From the NCBI GenBank assembly GCA_035192965.1, contig CP136571.1, positions 1,136,501 through 1,200,500 of the forward strand: 64,000 bases of DNA, written 5' to 3'. Within the stretch, counting starts at the first letter, position 1, and each line of letters begins with the position of its first letter. The translations under genes were made by a program, and so were the position numbers. The notes under the pieces are model-generated. The model was not told where the DNA came from, searched no databases, and was given only the letters and a program-made list of their open reading frames with translations. This DNA is from Fuscovulum sp. (lineage in GTDB: Bacteria > Pseudomonadota > Alphaproteobacteria > Rhodobacterales > Rhodobacteraceae). Of the stretch, positions 31,961 through 40,166 are shown piece after piece.

Positions 31961-32551
31961 ATGGCTCGTGAGATCCCTGATCTTTTGGCCGCGGTACGGA
32001 CGGGGACAGGCAAGGGGGCCGCTCGTCAAGCTCGTCGTGAGGGCTACGTACCCGGTATCGTGTATGGCGACGGCAAAGAGCCTTCGCCGGTCAACCTGAA
32101 CTACAACTATCTGCTCAAGCGCCTGCGTCAGGGCCGGTTTTTGCAGACGCTGTTCAACCTGAAGGTTGAGGGCGGCGAAGAAGTGCATGTGATCTGCCGC
32201 GGCGTCCAGCGTGACGTGGTGAAGGATCTGCCGACCCATGTGGATTTCATGCGGGTTGGCGATGAATCGCGGATCAACCTGTTCATCCACGTGGAATTCA
32301 TCAACCACGAAGCAAGCCCCGGCCTGAAGCGCGGCGGCACGCTGACTGTGGTCCGTTCGGAAGTTGAACTGGAAGTGACCGCCGGGGACATCCCGGATCA
32401 CATCACGGTTGACCTGACGGGCAAGGTGATCGGCGACGTGATCCACATCGAGGATGTGGCTCTGCCGAAAGGCGCGAAGCCGACGATTGCACGGAACTTC
32501 GTGATTGCGAACATCGCGGCTCCGTCGGGGCTGGTTGCTGCGGAAGAGTGA
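31961..32551 (+). CDS. rplY: 50S ribosomal protein L25 (Ctc form)
   Basis: 196 residues, N-terminal L25 domain plus C-terminal Ctc/TL5 extension. The start [36 protein letters not shown] gives the 5S rRNA-binding domain. The C-terminal part contains [21 protein letters not shown] and [17 protein letters not shown] lies 8-13 bases before the ATG. In alphaproteobacteria the gene usually lies next to pth; here a leftward glycosyltransferase gene separates them. Confidence 0.96.
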   Translation: MAREIPDLLAAVRTGTGKGAARQARREGYVPGIVYGDGKEPSPVNLNYNYLLKRLRQGRFLQTLFNLKVEGGEEVHVICRGVQRDVVKDLPTHVDFMRVGDESRINLFIHVEFINHEASPGLKRGGTLTVVRSEVELEVTAGDIPDHITVDLTGKVIGDVIHIEDVALPKGAKPTIARNFVIANIAAPSGLVAAEE

Positions 32552-32573
32552 TCCTTCGGGATTGCGGAAAATC

Positions 32574-32606
32574 GGGCGCGTCGGGGGAACCTGACGCGCC
32601 CTTTTT
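32574..32606 (+). terminator. Intrinsic terminator after rplY
   Basis: GGGCGCGTC (32574-32582) and GACGCGCCC (32593-32601) form a perfect 9-base stem with a 10-base loop followed by TTTTT. It lies 22 bases after the rplY stop and just before the convergent glycosyltransferase end. Confidence 0.9.
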
Positions 32607-32615
32607 CGTTCCTTG

Positions 32616-33608
32616 CTAGGCTGCCGCAAGGGCCAGATGGTGCGCAAAGCGTGGGTCGCTGGCGGCATCGCGCCCGGCTTTTGAGGCAAGCCTTTTGACA
32701 TAGTCGGCGCAGCACAGGTGATGTAGGCGTTGAACATCGGGTAGAGACATGGCGGCGTTGTGTAGGGCGTCGAACTCCGCTGCAAAGCGCAGGGCGCTGC
32801 GGTCTTCGACGGCGTTCTGCTCGGCCCGGTCATAGTAGGCGTCGGTATAGCGGTCCTTGCCTGCAACGGGCGACAGCGTGCCGCGCTTGAGCGAGAAGCT
32901 TTCCGCCGAACGCAGCATGTAATGGTTGATCTGCGCCACATCCCAGCCGCGCAGATCATCGGGCAGGATGCGAAGGCTGTCATCCTGTGGGGTCCAGCCC
33001 GCAACCTCGGCCCCCGCCGGGTTTACCCAGATCATCCCGTCGCTGCCCCAACGCGCAAGGCGGCGGGGGCGCAGGCGTTTGGGGGAATGTTCGCCGAGCC
33101 GGGCGAACCAGTCGGGATGGCCGTGGATGGATTTTACCCAACCCGAAAGGCGCCCACCTTCGACGCCCGCGCGCAGGCATTGGCGGTGGGTAAGACCATC
33201 CTCCCACAGCTTGCGCCCGGCGGTTCCGAAGATGCGCCAGGGGATCGACATCCCGAGGAAGGGACGCCCAGGATGTGCCAGAAGATCAGGAAGGCGGCCT
33301 GCGCCGGGATGGATGACCAGGAATTCGTCGACATCGGCCACCATGACCCAATCGGCATCATTGACCTGAGGCAGGGCCTTTGCGGCGGCCAGTTTTCGGC
33401 CTGTTATGTGTTTGCCATCAAGGACTTCATGCACCAGATGCGTGATCCATCCAGCTGCGGCGAGGGCATCGAGAAGGTGGGGCGAATGATCAGTGCAGGC
33501 GTTGGTGACGATGACGATGTCGGTGAAACCGAGCAGCCGTTGCCAGCAGATCCACTCCACCAGAAACGGCCCTTCATCCTTTACCGAACAGACCACCGTG
33601 TACCGCAC
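32616..33608 (-). CDS. Glycosyltransferase (family 2/92-like)
   Basis: 330 residues. The N-terminus TVVCSVKDEGPFLVEWICWQRLLGFTDIVIVTNACTDHS is the nucleotide-sugar fold of GT92/DUF23-like enzymes. WVMVADVDEFLVI carries the metal-binding DxD. A polar, basic middle and INHYMLRSAESFSLKRG (with invariant-looking HY) follow. No signal peptide; cytoplasmic, probably polysaccharide or surface-glycan synthesis. It is inserted leftward between rplY and pth, with codon use like its neighbours. Confidence 0.82.
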   Translation of the reverse strand: MRYTVVCSVKDEGPFLVEWICWQRLLGFTDIVIVTNACTDHSPHLLDALAAAGWITHLVHEVLDGKHITGRKLAAAKALPQVNDADWVMVADVDEFLVIHPGAGRLPDLLAHPGRPFLGMSIPWRIFGTAGRKLWEDGLTHRQCLRAGVEGGRLSGWVKSIHGHPDWFARLGEHSPKRLRPRRLARWGSDGMIWVNPAGAEVAGWTPQDDSLRILPDDLRGWDVAQINHYMLRSAESFSLKRGTLSPVAGKDRYTDAYYDRAEQNAVEDRSALRFAAEFDALHNAAMSLPDVQRLHHLCCADYVKRLASKAGRDAASDPRFAHHLALAAA

Positions 33609-33735
33609 GCCATCCCCCTTTGGACATGGGGGCCAAGGTCGGGCAGGGGCTTGGCCGCGTCAAGTCCTGCTGCGGGCTTGCGCGGGGCTCCCTGCTGCGG
33701 CAATGGTCGGGTGTGGGCTTTGAGGGGGCGGTGGC

Positions 33736-34500
33736 GTGAAGATTTTCGTGGGGCTTGGCAATCCGGGCGCGAAATATGCGGGCAACCGGCACAATATCGG
33801 GTTCATGGCGCTGGACCGGATCGCGGCGGATCACGGGTTTGGCCCGTGGAAGGCCGCGTTCAAGGCCAGTGTTGCCGAGGGGCGGCTGAGGGATGAGAAG
33901 GTGCTGCTGGTAAAGCCGCAAACCTTCATGAACCTGTCGGGCGAAAGTGTGCGCGCGGCGATGGTGTTCTACAAGCTAAACCCTTCAGATATAACCATTT
34001 TCCACGATGAGCTGGACCTTGCGCCCGGCAAGGCGCGGGTCAAGCCGGGGGGTGGTCATGCGGGGCATAACGGGCTGCGGTCGATCCATCAGCATCTGGG
34101 CACCGATGCCTATGCACGGGTGCGGCTGGGGATCGGGCATCCGGGGCACAAGGATGCCGTAGCGGCCTATGTCCTGAACGATTTCGCCAAGGCGGATCAG
34201 GATTGGCTGGATGATCTTTTGCGCGGGATTTCCGACGGCGCCGCGGCTTTGGCGGATGGGGATGGGGCGCGGTTCATGAATGCAGTGGCGTTGCGCACCG
34301 CGCCGCCGCGGTCTTCGGACAAGACTGAGGCGGGGCCGCGTGGCCCGGCGGGGGCCAAAAATGACGTGCAGCGCGCGGTGCAGCGCCCGGTGCAGATGGG
34401 CGTGCATACAAATGTGCATACCGACGCGCCGGAGACCCCTGCAGAGGCGCCGCAAGACACGCGCAGCCCGATGCAGAAACTGATGGACAAGTTTCGGTGA
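33736..34500 (+). CDS. pth: Peptidyl-tRNA hydrolase with repeat-encoded C-terminal tail
   Basis: 254 residues. It releases tRNA from dropped-off peptidyl-tRNA. The core (1-190) has VGLGNPGAKYAGNRHNIGFMALD with the catalytic His, PQTFMNLSGESV, DELDLAPGKARVKPGGGHAGHNGLRS and RLGIGHPG. Residues ~195-254 form an extension not needed for catalysis. It contains five tetrapeptides (VQRA, VQRP, VQMG, VHTN, VHTD) encoded by an exact 12-base repeat, then a Pro-rich stretch and QKLMDKFR. Extensions occur in Rhodobacterales Pth, but the periodic repeat is unusual. The stop overlaps the next gene (GTGA). Confidence 0.95.
   Translation: MKIFVGLGNPGAKYAGNRHNIGFMALDRIAADHGFGPWKAAFKASVAEGRLRDEKVLLVKPQTFMNLSGESVRAAMVFYKLNPSDITIFHDELDLAPGKARVKPGGGHAGHNGLRSIHQHLGTDAYARVRLGIGHPGHKDAVAAYVLNDFAKADQDWLDDLLRGISDGAAALADGDGARFMNAVALRTAPPRSSDKTEAGPRGPAGAKNDVQRAVQRPVQMGVHTNVHTDAPETPAEAPQDTRSPMQKLMDKFR
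34366..34418. repeat. Five GTGCA units with exact 12-base period inside pth
   Basis: GTGCA begins at 34366, 34378, 34390, 34402 and 34414, always 12 bases apart. An 18-base block (34378-34395, GTGCAGCGCCCGGTGCAG) is identical to one at 61950-61967. Confidence 0.85.
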
Positions 34501-35528
34501 CAGAGGCGGCGGTCAGGGCAGCCTTCCGGTCGCAGGCACGGGCCTGTGGGCGATTGGGCTCGCCCCTGATGGAGCGGCTGCTGAACGGTTTGGCAGAATC
34601 CTTGTCGCCGGGGACGGCAGTGGCAGACCGGGTGCTGGCTTGGCAGGGCGAGCCGGGGCCTGCGGGGGATGCGGTGGCGCTGCGTCTGGCCGGGGGGCTG
34701 CATGCGCTGATCCTGACGGGTGAGGATGCCGGGTTGGCCGCGGCTTATGCGACGGATGATCCTGTGCCTGCGGTGATGGAGGCATTGGTGCGGCATGAGG
34801 CGCATCTGCTGCGCTGGCTTGACCAGCCGCCGCAGACGAATGAGGTGCGCCGGTCTGCGCCCCTGATGGCTGCCGCGCATGTGATCGCGGCGCGGTTCGG
34901 GCGGCCGCTGGTGCTTTCGGAACTGGGGTGTTCGGGTGGGTTGAACCTGATGTGGGACCGCTGCCGTCTGGATTTGCCGGATGGGCCACGCGGTGAAGGG
35001 CCGATCCGGTTGCAGCCGGATTGGCAGAGGGGCTTGCCCCCGGCAGCCCCATTTGTGATTGCGGGGCGGGCTGGGGTGGACCTGAACCCGCTTGATCCGG
35101 TCAAGGACAGATTACGCCTGCTGGCCTATCTGTGGCCGGACCAGCCTGACCGCCTGAACCGTACGCGGGCCGCGCTGGATGAGGCTGCGCGTCTGCGCCT
35201 GTCTCTGGTGCGGGGTGATGCGGCTGAGTGGCTGGAACGGCGATTGGCGGTCCAGATGCCGGGAAAGGTGCATGTCGTGTTTCACACGGTGGCGTGGCAG
35301 TACTTTCCGCCTGAGACGCAGCTTCGATGCAGGGCCGCGCTGGAAGCCGCAGGGGCGCGGGCCAGTGAGGATGCCCCGCTTGCGCATCTGTCGATGGAGG
35401 CGGACGGTCGCGCGGATGGGGCGGCGCTGCGGCTGCAGCTTTGGCCGGGGGCGGGCGAAATGACGCTGGGCCGGGCCTGTTTCCACGGCCGCTGGGTGCG
35501 TTGGGGCGATGAGGGCGCGCAGGGTTGA
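34497..35528 (+). CDS. DUF2332 family protein
   Basis: 343 residues, GTG start overlapping the pth stop. AFRSQARACGRLGSPLMERLLNGLAE at the N-terminus, VLSELGCSGGLNLMWDRC in the middle and FHTVAWQYFPPETQ later are the DUF2332 signature (PF10094). ELGCSGGLNL resembles a methyltransferase SAM loop, but no activity is established. It is co-transcribed with pth by overlap, and is a common neighbour in Rhodobacterales. Confidence 0.88.
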   Translation: MTEAAVRAAFRSQARACGRLGSPLMERLLNGLAESLSPGTAVADRVLAWQGEPGPAGDAVALRLAGGLHALILTGEDAGLAAAYATDDPVPAVMEALVRHEAHLLRWLDQPPQTNEVRRSAPLMAAAHVIAARFGRPLVLSELGCSGGLNLMWDRCRLDLPDGPRGEGPIRLQPDWQRGLPPAAPFVIAGRAGVDLNPLDPVKDRLRLLAYLWPDQPDRLNRTRAALDEAARLRLSLVRGDAAEWLERRLAVQMPGKVHVVFHTVAWQYFPPETQLRCRAALEAAGARASEDAPLAHLSMEADGRADGAALRLQLWPGAGEMTLGRACFHGRWVRWGDEGAQG

Positions 35529-35595
35529 CGGAACGGCGCGCTTGGCAGGGCTTGTGGCGCATGGCAAGGCTTGGGAAGCGGTGGGGGAGGGTGTG

Positions 35596-36738
35596 ATGCG
35601 CAAATTTGGCCGGATCCTGGGGATCGTGTTGCTGCTGGTCGCGGCGCTGGCGCTGTGGAAACGGGAAGAGATTGCGCGTCTGATGGCGGTGAACAGTCTG
35701 TTTGCCGAAGATCGCATTGTGCAGAATTTCAGCCACATGGACCGCCTGTTCCTGACACGCCCGCTGTCGCGTGGGGACGGGCCGGTCAGCCCCTTGCCAA
35801 TGGGGCCGGAGGCGGTGCTGCCACCCGAAGTGGCGGAGTGGATCACCGCGCGGGATGTGACGGCGCTGGTGGTGCTGAAGGACGGGCAAGTGGTGCATGA
35901 AAGCTATTACCTTGGTACCGGGCCGGAAGACCTGCGGATTTCCTGGAGCGTGGCGAAGAGCTTTCTGTCGGCCCTGTTCGGGATCGTGCTGGCCGAGGGG
36001 CATATCGACAGCCTTGATGACCCGGTGACGAAATATGTGCCGGAACTGGCGGGCACAGCCTATGACGGGGCGACCGTTCGGCACATCCTGACCATGTCTT
36101 CGGGCGTGGCGTTCAACGAGGACTACCTTGATTTCTGGTCGGACATTAACCGCATGGGGCGGGTGCTGGCGTTGGGCCAATCCATGGATGGCTTTGCGGC
36201 AAGCCTGAAGGACCGCGCGGCGGAACCGGGCAGCGACTGGCGATATGTGTCCATCGACACGCATGTTCTGGGGATGATCATCCGGGGTGCGACGGGGGAG
36301 GATATTCCCGAACTGCTGGAGCGGCATATCCTGGCCCCGTTGGGGGTGGAGGTTGCGCCCTATTACCTGACGGATGGGTACGGTGTCAGTTTTGTGCTGG
36401 GCGGGTTGAACATGACGACGCGGGATTATGCGCGGTTCGGGCAGATGATCGCGCAGGGCGGGATGTGGCAGGGACGCCAGATCGTGCCGCGCGATTGGGT
36501 TGAGGCATCGACCGTCCCTTCGGCCCCCGGCGGGGCGGGATACGGTTATCAGTGGTGGATTGCCGATGGTGCAGCGCCGGGCGAGGTGAACGCGCAGGGC
36601 ATTTATGGCCAATACATCTGGATCGACCGGGCACGGAACATCGTGATTGCGGTCAACGCCGCTGATCGCGGGTTTGAAGATGCGGGCGTGGCCGAGGGCA
36701 ATATCGCGATGTTCCGCCGGATTGCGGATGCGTTGTAA
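35596..36738 (+). CDS. Serine hydrolase of the beta-lactamase/PBP class C family
   Basis: 380 residues from the ATG at 35596 (GGAGGG upstream). One N-terminal membrane anchor (RILGIVLLLVAALALW). The active-site SxxK is SVAKSF, then YVSIDTHVLGMI supplies the tyrosine-like motif, and YGYQWWI near the end replaces the classical KTG strand. Likely a periplasmic membrane-anchored esterase or D-aminopeptidase. The substrate is unknown. It converges on ycjF with a 2-base gap. Confidence 0.85.
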   Translation: MRKFGRILGIVLLLVAALALWKREEIARLMAVNSLFAEDRIVQNFSHMDRLFLTRPLSRGDGPVSPLPMGPEAVLPPEVAEWITARDVTALVVLKDGQVVHESYYLGTGPEDLRISWSVAKSFLSALFGIVLAEGHIDSLDDPVTKYVPELAGTAYDGATVRHILTMSSGVAFNEDYLDFWSDINRMGRVLALGQSMDGFAASLKDRAAEPGSDWRYVSIDTHVLGMIIRGATGEDIPELLERHILAPLGVEVAPYYLTDGYGVSFVLGGLNMTTRDYARFGQMIAQGGMWQGRQIVPRDWVEASTVPSAPGGAGYGYQWWIADGAAPGEVNAQGIYGQYIWIDRARNIVIAVNAADRGFEDAGVAEGNIAMFRRIADAL

Positions 36739-36740
36739 GG

Positions 36741-37745
36741 TCAGACCTTCTGCGCGTCGTCGCCACGGTTAAACAGCCCTGCCAAGGCGCGGCTGACCGT
36801 CTGGCTGACGCTGGGGCGCGGGAGGGCGGCAAAGGGCAGGGGGCGGCAAATCTCCATCGCGGCGATGCCGACGCGGGCTGTCAGCGCGCCGTTGACCACG
36901 CCTTCGCCAAAGCGGCGTGACAGTTTGGACAGCACGCCCCCGCCCGCAACGGAGCCGATCAGATCATCGGTCAGGGCAACCGCCCCAGTGGCGATCAGAT
37001 GCCCGAACACCCGACGCAGCAGGCGCATGGAGCCGAGCGTTCCCGCCCGACCGCCATAGATTTCCGCGATGCGGCGGATCATGCGCAGATTGGCGAACAG
37101 CGCCATTGCCACATCGGCCAGTGCCAGCGGCACCAGCGCCGTGACAGTGGCGACCTGACGCGCGGCAGCCTCAACCTCGGCCCGGGCGGCGGTGTCGAGG
37201 GGGGACATCAGTTCCACCTCGGCCAGCCGAAGCAGGGCATCGGCATCTAGCACATCGCCCTGACGTTCCTTGAGCCGTGACACCGCCCAGGCCATATCGC
37301 CGCGGCGGGTGTAAAGCCCGGTCAATTCGCCCGTCACGCGCTTGGCATCGGCGAGAGTGGCCGCCCCTGCTGCGCGCAGGCGCAGACCGTCAAGCTGGGC
37401 CAAGCGCGCGAAGGTGGCGGCCTCGCGCAGAGCAAGCAGGGTGGCGGCCAGAACGGCCAGGCCGACAAGGATCAGCGCTATGGTACCCAGCGCGGTGTTG
37501 GTGGTCAGAAGGCCGGTCACGAAATCCCAGGCCGCCACGGACAGCACGAAAGAGAACAGCGCGCCAAAGGCCCAGATCGCAAAGCGCCCAAGGGCAGAGC
37601 GCGGCCGTTTGGCCCCGATGCGCATCGCGGCCTGCATCACCCGCCCGTCGGGCAGAAGATCCGGCACGGGCGGGGCAAGCGACGGATCAGCCCCGGGATT
37701 GGCGCTGTCTTCCATTTCGATGATGAAGGGCTTGTCGGCGGTCAC
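36741..37745 (-). CDS. ycjF: YcjF family inner-membrane protein (DUF697)
   Basis: 334 residues. The long hydrophobic pair AIWAFGALFSFVLSVAAWDFVTGLL and IALILVGLAVLAATLLAL precedes a helical cytoplasmic part with LTGLYTRRGDMAWAVSRLKERQG. The C-terminal DUF697 region (VPLALADVAMALFANLRMIRRIAEIYGGRAG) follows. The TIGR01620 family is always paired with YcjX, and both are envelope-stress associated. It overlaps ycjX by 4 bases. Confidence 0.88.
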   Translation of the reverse strand: MTADKPFIIEMEDSANPGADPSLAPPVPDLLPDGRVMQAAMRIGAKRPRSALGRFAIWAFGALFSFVLSVAAWDFVTGLLTTNTALGTIALILVGLAVLAATLLALREAATFARLAQLDGLRLRAAGAATLADAKRVTGELTGLYTRRGDMAWAVSRLKERQGDVLDADALLRLAEVELMSPLDTAARAEVEAAARQVATVTALVPLALADVAMALFANLRMIRRIAEIYGGRAGTLGSMRLLRRVFGHLIATGAVALTDDLIGSVAGGGVLSKLSRRFGEGVVNGALTARVGIAAMEICRPLPFAALPRPSVSQTVSRALAGLFNRGDDAQKV

Positions 37746-39157
37746 AGCCTGTCTCCGATCAAGAATTCCATGGCGCGGTCCAGCCGGATATGCGGCGGCC
37801 CGTCCCCCGGTTTGCGCGCCATGCGCAGGGGCGGTTCAAAGGCCATCAGGCCAAACTCGGCATCCAGCCAGCGATCCGCCCCCTGCCGGGCGGGCGACAG
37901 CAGGCGCGACGGATCGTCGGGTAGGCGGCCGGGATACATGGCGACGACGCGGCCATCCTGAAGCCGCCCACGCACGCAATCCAGCGCCATGCCATCGCGG
38001 GTAACCGTCTCCTCAACCGTCGCGCGGAAACCGGACAGCGACATGGCCCCGGTCAAGGCGCCTGCAAACTCGGCGCGGTCGCGCGCCTCGCGCAGCATGG
38101 CCTGCATGATGTTGGTCAGCGCAGGGTGCTGGCTGTGGTGCAGGTAATCGGCCTTGGTCGCGGCCAGCAGGATGCGTTCCACCCGCTTGCCGCCCAAAAG
38201 CGCGGTGAGCCAGCCGTTGCGGCCCGGGCGAAAGGCCGCAAGAACATCGGCCATGACACGGCGCAGGTCTTCCAGCGCCTGCGGGCCCTGATGGATGGCG
38301 CCCAGCACATCGGCCAGCACGATCTGACGATCGACGCGGGCGAAATGATCGCGGAAGAAGGGGCGCACGACCTTTGCCTTATAGCCCTCAAACCGGCGTT
38401 CCATCTCATGCCAAAGGCTGCCGCGCGGGGTGCTGGCGGGGCGGGGCAGGGGCGCAAAGGTCAGCACGGGCGAACCGGCAAGATCACCGGGCAGCAGGAA
38501 GCGGCCGGGCGTGCAATCGGCCCAGCCTGCGGTCCGCGCTCCGGACAGATAGGTGGTGAACAGCGCGGCAAGCGCTTGCGCGCGCGGCTCTGCCAGGGGA
38601 AGGGAGCCGTCTTCGGCACGCGCGGTGGCCATGAACTCCGCCGCTTCGGGGCGTTTGGACAGGCGCGTCAGCACCTCATCCGACCAGTCGGCATAGCTCT
38701 TGTCCAAGAGGCCAAGGTCCATCAGCCATTCACCGGGGTAATCGACGATGTCGAGATGCACGATTCGCGGGCCAGTGAGGCCGGACAGCCACCCATCAGG
38801 CCGCACGCGGAAGGACAGGCGCAGTTCAGATACGGCGCGGGTGCTGTCGGGCCAGCGCGGGGCGTCGCCTGTCAACGCGGCGAGATGCCCTTCATAGTCA
38901 AAGCGGGGCAGGGTCACATCGGGCTGCGGCTGCAGCCAGACCGACTCGATCCGCCCTGAGGCTTGCGCGGACAGCTGCGGCATCCGCCCCCGGTCCAGCA
39001 GGTTGGCGACCAGACCGGTGATGAACACGGTCTTGCCTGCGCGGCTGAGGCCAGTCACGCCAAGGCGGATCACAGGTTCGAACAGGGCCTCGGACAAGCT
39101 GGCCGTTGCCCCTTCGATCCCACGAGAAATGCCGTCGGTGATGGATGAAAGGACCAA
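37742..39157 (-). CDS. ycjX: YcjX family P-loop protein (DUF463)
   Basis: 471 residues. P-loop GLSRAGKTVFITGLV near residue 35, a long GTPase-like domain with IVHLDIVDYPGEWLMDL (DxPG-type switch) and LLAATKADYLHHSQHPAL in the nucleotide-base region. YcjX proteins are dynamin-like or G-like ATPases working with YcjF at the inner membrane. Operon with ycjF (ATGA). Confidence 0.92.
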   Translation of the reverse strand: MVLSSITDGISRGIEGATASLSEALFEPVIRLGVTGLSRAGKTVFITGLVANLLDRGRMPQLSAQASGRIESVWLQPQPDVTLPRFDYEGHLAALTGDAPRWPDSTRAVSELRLSFRVRPDGWLSGLTGPRIVHLDIVDYPGEWLMDLGLLDKSYADWSDEVLTRLSKRPEAAEFMATARAEDGSLPLAEPRAQALAALFTTYLSGARTAGWADCTPGRFLLPGDLAGSPVLTFAPLPRPASTPRGSLWHEMERRFEGYKAKVVRPFFRDHFARVDRQIVLADVLGAIHQGPQALEDLRRVMADVLAAFRPGRNGWLTALLGGKRVERILLAATKADYLHHSQHPALTNIMQAMLREARDRAEFAGALTGAMSLSGFRATVEETVTRDGMALDCVRGRLQDGRVVAMYPGRLPDDPSRLLSPARQGADRWLDAEFGLMAFEPPLRMARKPGDGPPHIRLDRAMEFLIGDRL

Positions 39158-39264
39158 TCTTTTCCCCTGTCTGACATCTTAACATAGGGATCGCAGCGGC
39201 GGATGTGTAGCCTTGGCGCAGCCGATGGTGGACAAGCCTGCCCGCCTTGGGCTAGGCCCGCCCC

Positions 39265-40038
39265 ATGCCACGCTATGCGCTTCTCATTGATTATGACGGG
39301 TCACCCTTCAACGGGTGGCAAAGGCAGGCGGCGGGGCAGCCGTCGGTGCAGGCCGCGATCGAGGCAGCGCTGGGCAAGCTGGAACCGGGACCGCATACGA
39401 TTGCAGCGGCGGGGCGCACCGATACCGGGGTGCATGCGACGGGGCAGGTGGCGCATTGCGACCTGACCCGCGACTGGGATCCCTTCCGCCTGTCCGAGGC
39501 GTTGAACCATCATCTGAAACCTGCCCCTGTCGCGGTCCTGCGGGTGGCGCGGGTGAGAGAGGATTTCCATGCCCGGTTCAGCGCGACCGAGCGGCGCTAT
39601 TTGTTCCGGCTGGTTGCCCGGCGCGCCCCCGTGACGCATGACCGGGGGCTGGTCTGGCAAGTGCAGAACCCGCTGGATCTGCTCGCCATGCAGCAAGGGG
39701 CGGCGCATCTGATCGGGCTGCATGATTTCACCACCTTCCGGTCAACGATGTGCCAGTCGAAAAGCCCGGTGAAGACCTTGGATGAGATAACTATCTCTCA
39801 ACGCCTTCTTCCGGGCGGGGTGGAATATCGCTTTGCCCTGCGGGCGCGCAGTTTCCTGCACAATCAGGTGCGCTCCATTGTCGGCACGCTGGAACGGGTG
39901 GGCGCGGGAAGTTGGCGGCCCGATGAGGTGCGTGATGCGCTTGCGGCGCGGGATCGCGCGGCCTGCGGCCCGGTCTGCCCGTCGCAGGGCTTGTATCTGA
40001 CGGGCGTTTCCTATCCGGCCGACCCGTTTGCGGACTGA
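39265..40038 (+). CDS. truA: tRNA pseudouridine(38-40) synthase
   Basis: 257 residues. It isomerises uridines 38-40 in the anticodon stem-loop. [18 protein letters not shown] at the start, the catalytic Asp in [34 protein letters not shown], and [21 protein letters not shown] near the end are canonical. Length as expected. Stand-alone, divergent from ycjX. Confidence 0.97.
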   Translation: MPRYALLIDYDGSPFNGWQRQAAGQPSVQAAIEAALGKLEPGPHTIAAAGRTDTGVHATGQVAHCDLTRDWDPFRLSEALNHHLKPAPVAVLRVARVREDFHARFSATERRYLFRLVARRAPVTHDRGLVWQVQNPLDLLAMQQGAAHLIGLHDFTTFRSTMCQSKSPVKTLDEITISQRLLPGGVEYRFALRARSFLHNQVRSIVGTLERVGAGSWRPDEVRDALAARDRAACGPVCPSQGLYLTGVSYPADPFAD

Positions 40039-40062
40039 GCCAGAAGCAGCCCTTTCATCTTG

Positions 40063-40099
40063 GCCCAAATACCCTTGGGGTTTGGGGGCAAGGCCCCCA
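40063..40099 (-). repeat. Dispersed GC hairpin element, copy 2
   Basis: Read leftward: TGGGGGC-CTT-GCCCCCA followed by AACCCCAAGGGTATTTGGG, the same arrangement as copy 1 at 30565-30600. Immediately right lies a perfect 14-base palindrome GCGCGCATGCGCGC (40114-40127). The pair fills the spacer between convergent truA and the SulP transporter and likely ends transcription. Confidence 0.7.
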
Positions 40100-40166
40100 T
40101 CAGCCGAGCCGAAGCGCGCATGCGCGCAGGCGAGATAAACAAAATGCGCGTCAGCGCGCCTTTGGA

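Noticed and set aside
34366..34418. CRISPR-like short array at the GTGCA repeats
   Set aside because: The 12-base period with 5-base units has no room for spacers and no cas genes are near.
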